DNA from: CAINVV01 sp037137375
Lineage (GTDB): Bacteria > Bacteroidota > Bacteroidia > Bacteroidales > Prolixibacteraceae
Reading direction: 5' to 3'
Length of the DNA: 64,000 nucleotides
NCBI GenBank assembly: GCA_037137375.1
Contig: JBAXKJ010000008.1
Coordinates: forward strand, 1-64,000
The notes beneath the pieces are model-generated. The model was not told the DNA's origin, searched no databases, and was given only the letters and a program-made list of their open reading frames with translations. A program made the translations under genes and the position numbers. Shown here in pieces: positions 61,874 to 64,000 of this stretch (positions are counted from its first letter, which is position 1; each line of letters begins with the position of its first letter).

Positions 61874-62638
61874 ATGCGGATCGTTTTATTTGGTACAGGG
61901 AACGTGGCTACCCGACTGGGGATAGCCCTTCAGGCAAAAAACGCTGAAATTGTTCAGGTTTATGGCCGGAACGTTTCAAACGCCTCCCTTCTGGCCGAAA
62001 AACTCGGTTGTCCGTTTACCTCTTCCATTGATGAAATCGACACTGATGCAGAGCTTTACCTGCTCGCAGTTTCCGATGAGGCCATCTCCAGTGCTGCCTC
62101 CACTATCCCGGTAGGCAACCGGATGATTGTGCATACGGCAGGAAGTGTAGACATGAATGTTCTAGCTCCATATGCTGCTGATTTTGGTGTTCTATATCCG
62201 TTACAAACACTGTCTGTCAGCAGGGAAACGGACTTCACCCGGGTACCTTTTTGCATAGAAGCGAACAAGGCTTCAAACCTCGAAAAACTGAGCAGTTTAG
62301 CTTCGTTACTTTCTGAAAAAGTAGTTTCGATAGGTTCTGAGCAACGAAGGCAACTGCACCTCGCCGCGGTCTTCGTGTGCAATTTTGTTAACCATTTTTA
62401 TGCCGTTGGGGAGGAATTAACTGAGGAAAAACAGTTGGATTTTGATTTATTGAAACCCCTCATCCTGGAAACAGCTCTGAAAGCGATGCAGCATTCCCCT
62501 TTGACAGTTCAGACGGGCCCTGCTATTCGTGGTAACAAAACTATTATGGATCAACATCTTATGATGCTTTCTGACCATCCAGAATGGCAGAATCTATATT
62601 CGCTTATAAGTAAAGACATTAAATATCTTCAATCCTAA
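61874..62638 (+). CDS. Rossmann-like and DUF2520 domain oxidoreductase-like protein
   Basis: This is a 254-residue protein. An N-terminal Rossmann fold has the nucleotide-binding loop VLFGTGNVATRLGIAL (about 4-20) and the following LYLLAVSDEAI strand. The C-terminal helical DUF2520 domain runs from about 150 (AVFVCNFVNHFYAVGEEL). This F420/NADP-type arrangement resembles 6-phosphogluconate dehydrogenase-like enzymes, but the substrate is unknown. It lies two bases before the KdsC-like gene, so the two are coupled. Confidence 0.82.
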   Translation: MRIVLFGTGNVATRLGIALQAKNAEIVQVYGRNVSNASLLAEKLGCPFTSSIDEIDTDAELYLLAVSDEAISSAASTIPVGNRMIVHTAGSVDMNVLAPYAADFGVLYPLQTLSVSRETDFTRVPFCIEANKASNLEKLSSLASLLSEKVVSIGSEQRRQLHLAAVFVCNFVNHFYAVGEELTEEKQLDFDLLKPLILETALKAMQHSPLTVQTGPAIRGNKTIMDQHLMMLSDHPEWQNLYSLISKDIKYLQS

Positions 62639-62640
62639 CT

Positions 62641-63171
62641 ATGGCATTTTTCAAAGAAGAGTTGAGCAAAATCAAGGCATTTGTCTTTGACGTTGATGGT
62701 GTACTTTCGCATAACGTTCAGGGACTTTCTCCAGAAGGCGATCCAATACGCACCTCCAACATGAAGGACGGATATGCCATCATGTACGCCCTCCGCTCGG
62801 GATATCCCATCTGTATCATCACGGGAGGAAAGACCAGAGATACCAGGGGACGCCTGGAGAGGCTGGGAATCAAGGATGTTTACATGGGTACGCTCGACAA
62901 AGTTCCTTGTCTGATAGATTTCCTCAAAAAGCATGACCTTTCAGCCGATGAAGTGTTATATATGGGGGACGATATTCCAGATTACAATGTCATGAAAAAA
63001 GTTGGCATGCCAGTGTGCCCGAATGACGCAGCCCCCGAAATCAAAGACATCTCCGTATATATTTCCCATATGAACGGAGGAGAAGGTTGCGTCAGGGATG
63101 TGATTGAGCAAGTCATGCGGGCACAAGAGAAATGGTGCCACCCGGAGGATATCAATTGGAGCAGTTTCTGA
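62641..63171 (+). CDS. kdsC: KdsC-like HAD phosphatase
   Basis: This 176-residue HAD-superfamily protein of the C0 type lacks a cap. The motifs are nucleophile FVFDVDGVL, IITGGKTRD and YMGDDIPDYNVM. It fits 3-deoxy-D-manno-octulosonate 8-phosphate phosphatase, which releases phosphate in Kdo synthesis for lipopolysaccharide. Its size and motif spacing match KdsC, although a related sugar phosphatase cannot be excluded. Its start follows the upstream stop after two bases. Confidence 0.82.
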   Translation: MAFFKEELSKIKAFVFDVDGVLSHNVQGLSPEGDPIRTSNMKDGYAIMYALRSGYPICIITGGKTRDTRGRLERLGIKDVYMGTLDKVPCLIDFLKKHDLSADEVLYMGDDIPDYNVMKKVGMPVCPNDAAPEIKDISVYISHMNGGEGCVRDVIEQVMRAQEKWCHPEDINWSSF

Positions 63172-63189
63172 GAAGAACCTGTCCTCGCT

Positions 63190-63262
63190 CTGCGCTTGCT
63201 CCAACGGATTTGCAATCCGCTGGTAAATGATTTCAAGCGGATTGCAAATCCGCTTGAGCGGG
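63190..63262 (+). repeat. REP-like palindrome pair before rlmD
   Basis: CCAACGGATTTGCAATCCGC followed by a second inverted unit CAAGCGGATTGCAAATCCGC makes two nested palindromes of the family found in three other intergenic places. Confidence 0.75.
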
Positions 63263-63341
63263 TAATGATGGAGCTGGTCTAACCGGTCACTGAGCCTGTT
63301 GAGGGCTTTTGTATGAATTGAAAAAAATTAAAAACATTATC

Positions 63342-64000
63342 GTGGGAAGAAGTTCAAAGAATTTGCCTTTACTTGAGAACGTTGAAATTACCGATGCCGG
63401 GGCTGAAGGAAAAGCCGTTGCCAGGGTGGAGGGTCAGGTAGTCTTTACGACGAATGTTATACCCGGTGATATAGTTGATATTCAAATCACCAAAAAAAGA
63501 GAGAAATACCTGGAGGGTAGGGTTACCGCATTAAGAAAACCCTCCCCCGACCGAATCGAAGCCTTCTGCGAACATTTCGACCTCTGCGGCGGATGCAAAT
63601 GGCAATACCTTCCCTACGAAAAACAACTCTTCTATAAGCAGAAACAGGTGGTCGAACAGCTTACCAGGATTGGCAGGGTGACCATTCCAAAACTCGTCCC
63701 AATCAAAGGATCAGAAAGGACTACCTATTACCGCAACAAATTGGAATATACCTTTTCCAACCGGAGATGGCTCTCCCTGGAAGAGATCAGATCAGGAGAT
63801 GAAATCGGCAACCAGGATGTTTTGGGATTCCATATCCCCGGAATGTTCGACAAGGTGATGGATATCAGAAATTGCTGGCTGCAACCATCTCCCTCCAACG
63901 AAATCCGTAATGCCGTTCGTGAATATGCCCTGAAGAACCGGCTCTCCTTTTTCGATTTAAGAAACCGAAGCGGACTCCTCCGGACGCTCACTGTCAGAAA
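63342..64000 (+). CDS. rlmD: 23S rRNA (uracil-5-)-methyltransferase, 5' part
   Basis: About 219 residues are present and the frame is open at the window edge. It opens with VGRSSKNLPLLENVEITDAG, matching the usual family start, so I use the GTG at 63342, though an in-frame TTG lies at 63318. The TRAM domain comes first (about 10-65). The [4Fe-4S] cluster motif is CEHFDLCGGCKW. YYRNKLEYTFSNRRWL follows. The methyltransferase domain lies beyond the end. RlmD- and TrmA-type members differ mainly in specificity, so the exact uracil is uncertain. Confidence 0.85.
   Translation, partial: MGRSSKNLPLLENVEITDAGAEGKAVARVEGQVVFTTNVIPGDIVDIQITKKREKYLEGRVTALRKPSPDRIEAFCEHFDLCGGCKWQYLPYEKQLFYKQKQVVEQLTRIGRVTIPKLVPIKGSERTTYYRNKLEYTFSNRRWLSLEEIRSGDEIGNQDVLGFHIPGMFDKVMDIRNCWLQPSPSNEIRNAVREYALKNRLSFFDLRNRSGLLRTLTVR

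Overview
This window is a piece of a Bacteroidetes chromosome, probably a Bacteroidia-like environmental or gut lineage. The grounds are: TAnnTTTG-type promoter boxes in front of many genes; the families present (DUF5723 outer-membrane protein, TM2 and DUF2752 proteins, MsrB-MsrA fusion, futalosine-pathway MqnA, fused ResB-CcsA, GroES-like 127-residue protein, single-chain SdaA); lipoproteins with weak Shine-Dalgarno sequences; and long AT-rich intergenic regions. The species cannot be named from the sequence.

Bases 1-10672 hold the most striking feature: an integron-like gene-cassette array. Eight sites of about 125-130 bp (A-H), imperfect palindromes ending in AACGG on one side and GTT on the other, separate minus-strand genes. 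The arms pair within each site but differ in sequence between sites. Each cassette begins, on the minus strand just after the inferred G^TT crossover, with the same 8-9 bases that end its own palindrome, so the palindrome is complete only in an excised circle. This holds for all eight cassettes and fixes the first junction at 8784-8786, next to a 581-residue tyrosine recombinase (8924-10669). The recombinase looks IntI/Xer-like, but I do not see the extra IntI-specific segment, and it has a three-unit N-terminal extension. Two cassettes are present as tandem copies (967 bp with an Abi_2/HEPN gene; 390 bp without a clear gene) that start and end at the crossover. Cargo includes a HigB/HigA-like toxin-antitoxin pair, a GNAT-like protein with a small partner, a metalloprotease-like zinc-ribbon protein with a membrane partner, an Abi_2 gene with a divergent hairpin RNA candidate, and secreted or lipoproteins. 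The array runs off the left edge.

10898-11559 is a PIN/RHH toxin-antitoxin pair. 11727-20656 is a complete histidine operon (hisG-D-C-B, then purU and a TlpA-like thioredoxin, then hisH-A-F-IE). It is preceded by a 15-codon leader peptide with four His codons and mutually exclusive hairpins, a classical attenuator. 20774-31375 holds an amidase-like secreted protein, a nitroreductase, a lipoprotein/DUF5723 pair, two small membrane proteins, MsrBA, a CrcB/DUF190/MqnA operon, purB and an ABC exporter.

31463-46080 carries HU, tRNA-Ser and tRNA-Trp, htpG, sdaA, a GroES-like gene, an oxidative-stress cluster (superoxide reductase-like, peroxiredoxin, PerR/Fur), argH, and gltB-gltD. 46240-50911 has a DPP IV-type peptidase, an unknown protein and an MFS transporter. 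51365-55389 is an AT-rich accessory island (UDG-like protein, four unknown genes, RhuM). 55464-64000 has a lipoprotein, CcsBA, pyruvate phosphate dikinase, a DUF2520 dehydrogenase-like protein, a KdsC-like phosphatase and the 5' part of an rRNA uracil methyltransferase. REP-like palindromes containing CGGATTTGYAATCCG lie at several operon ends.
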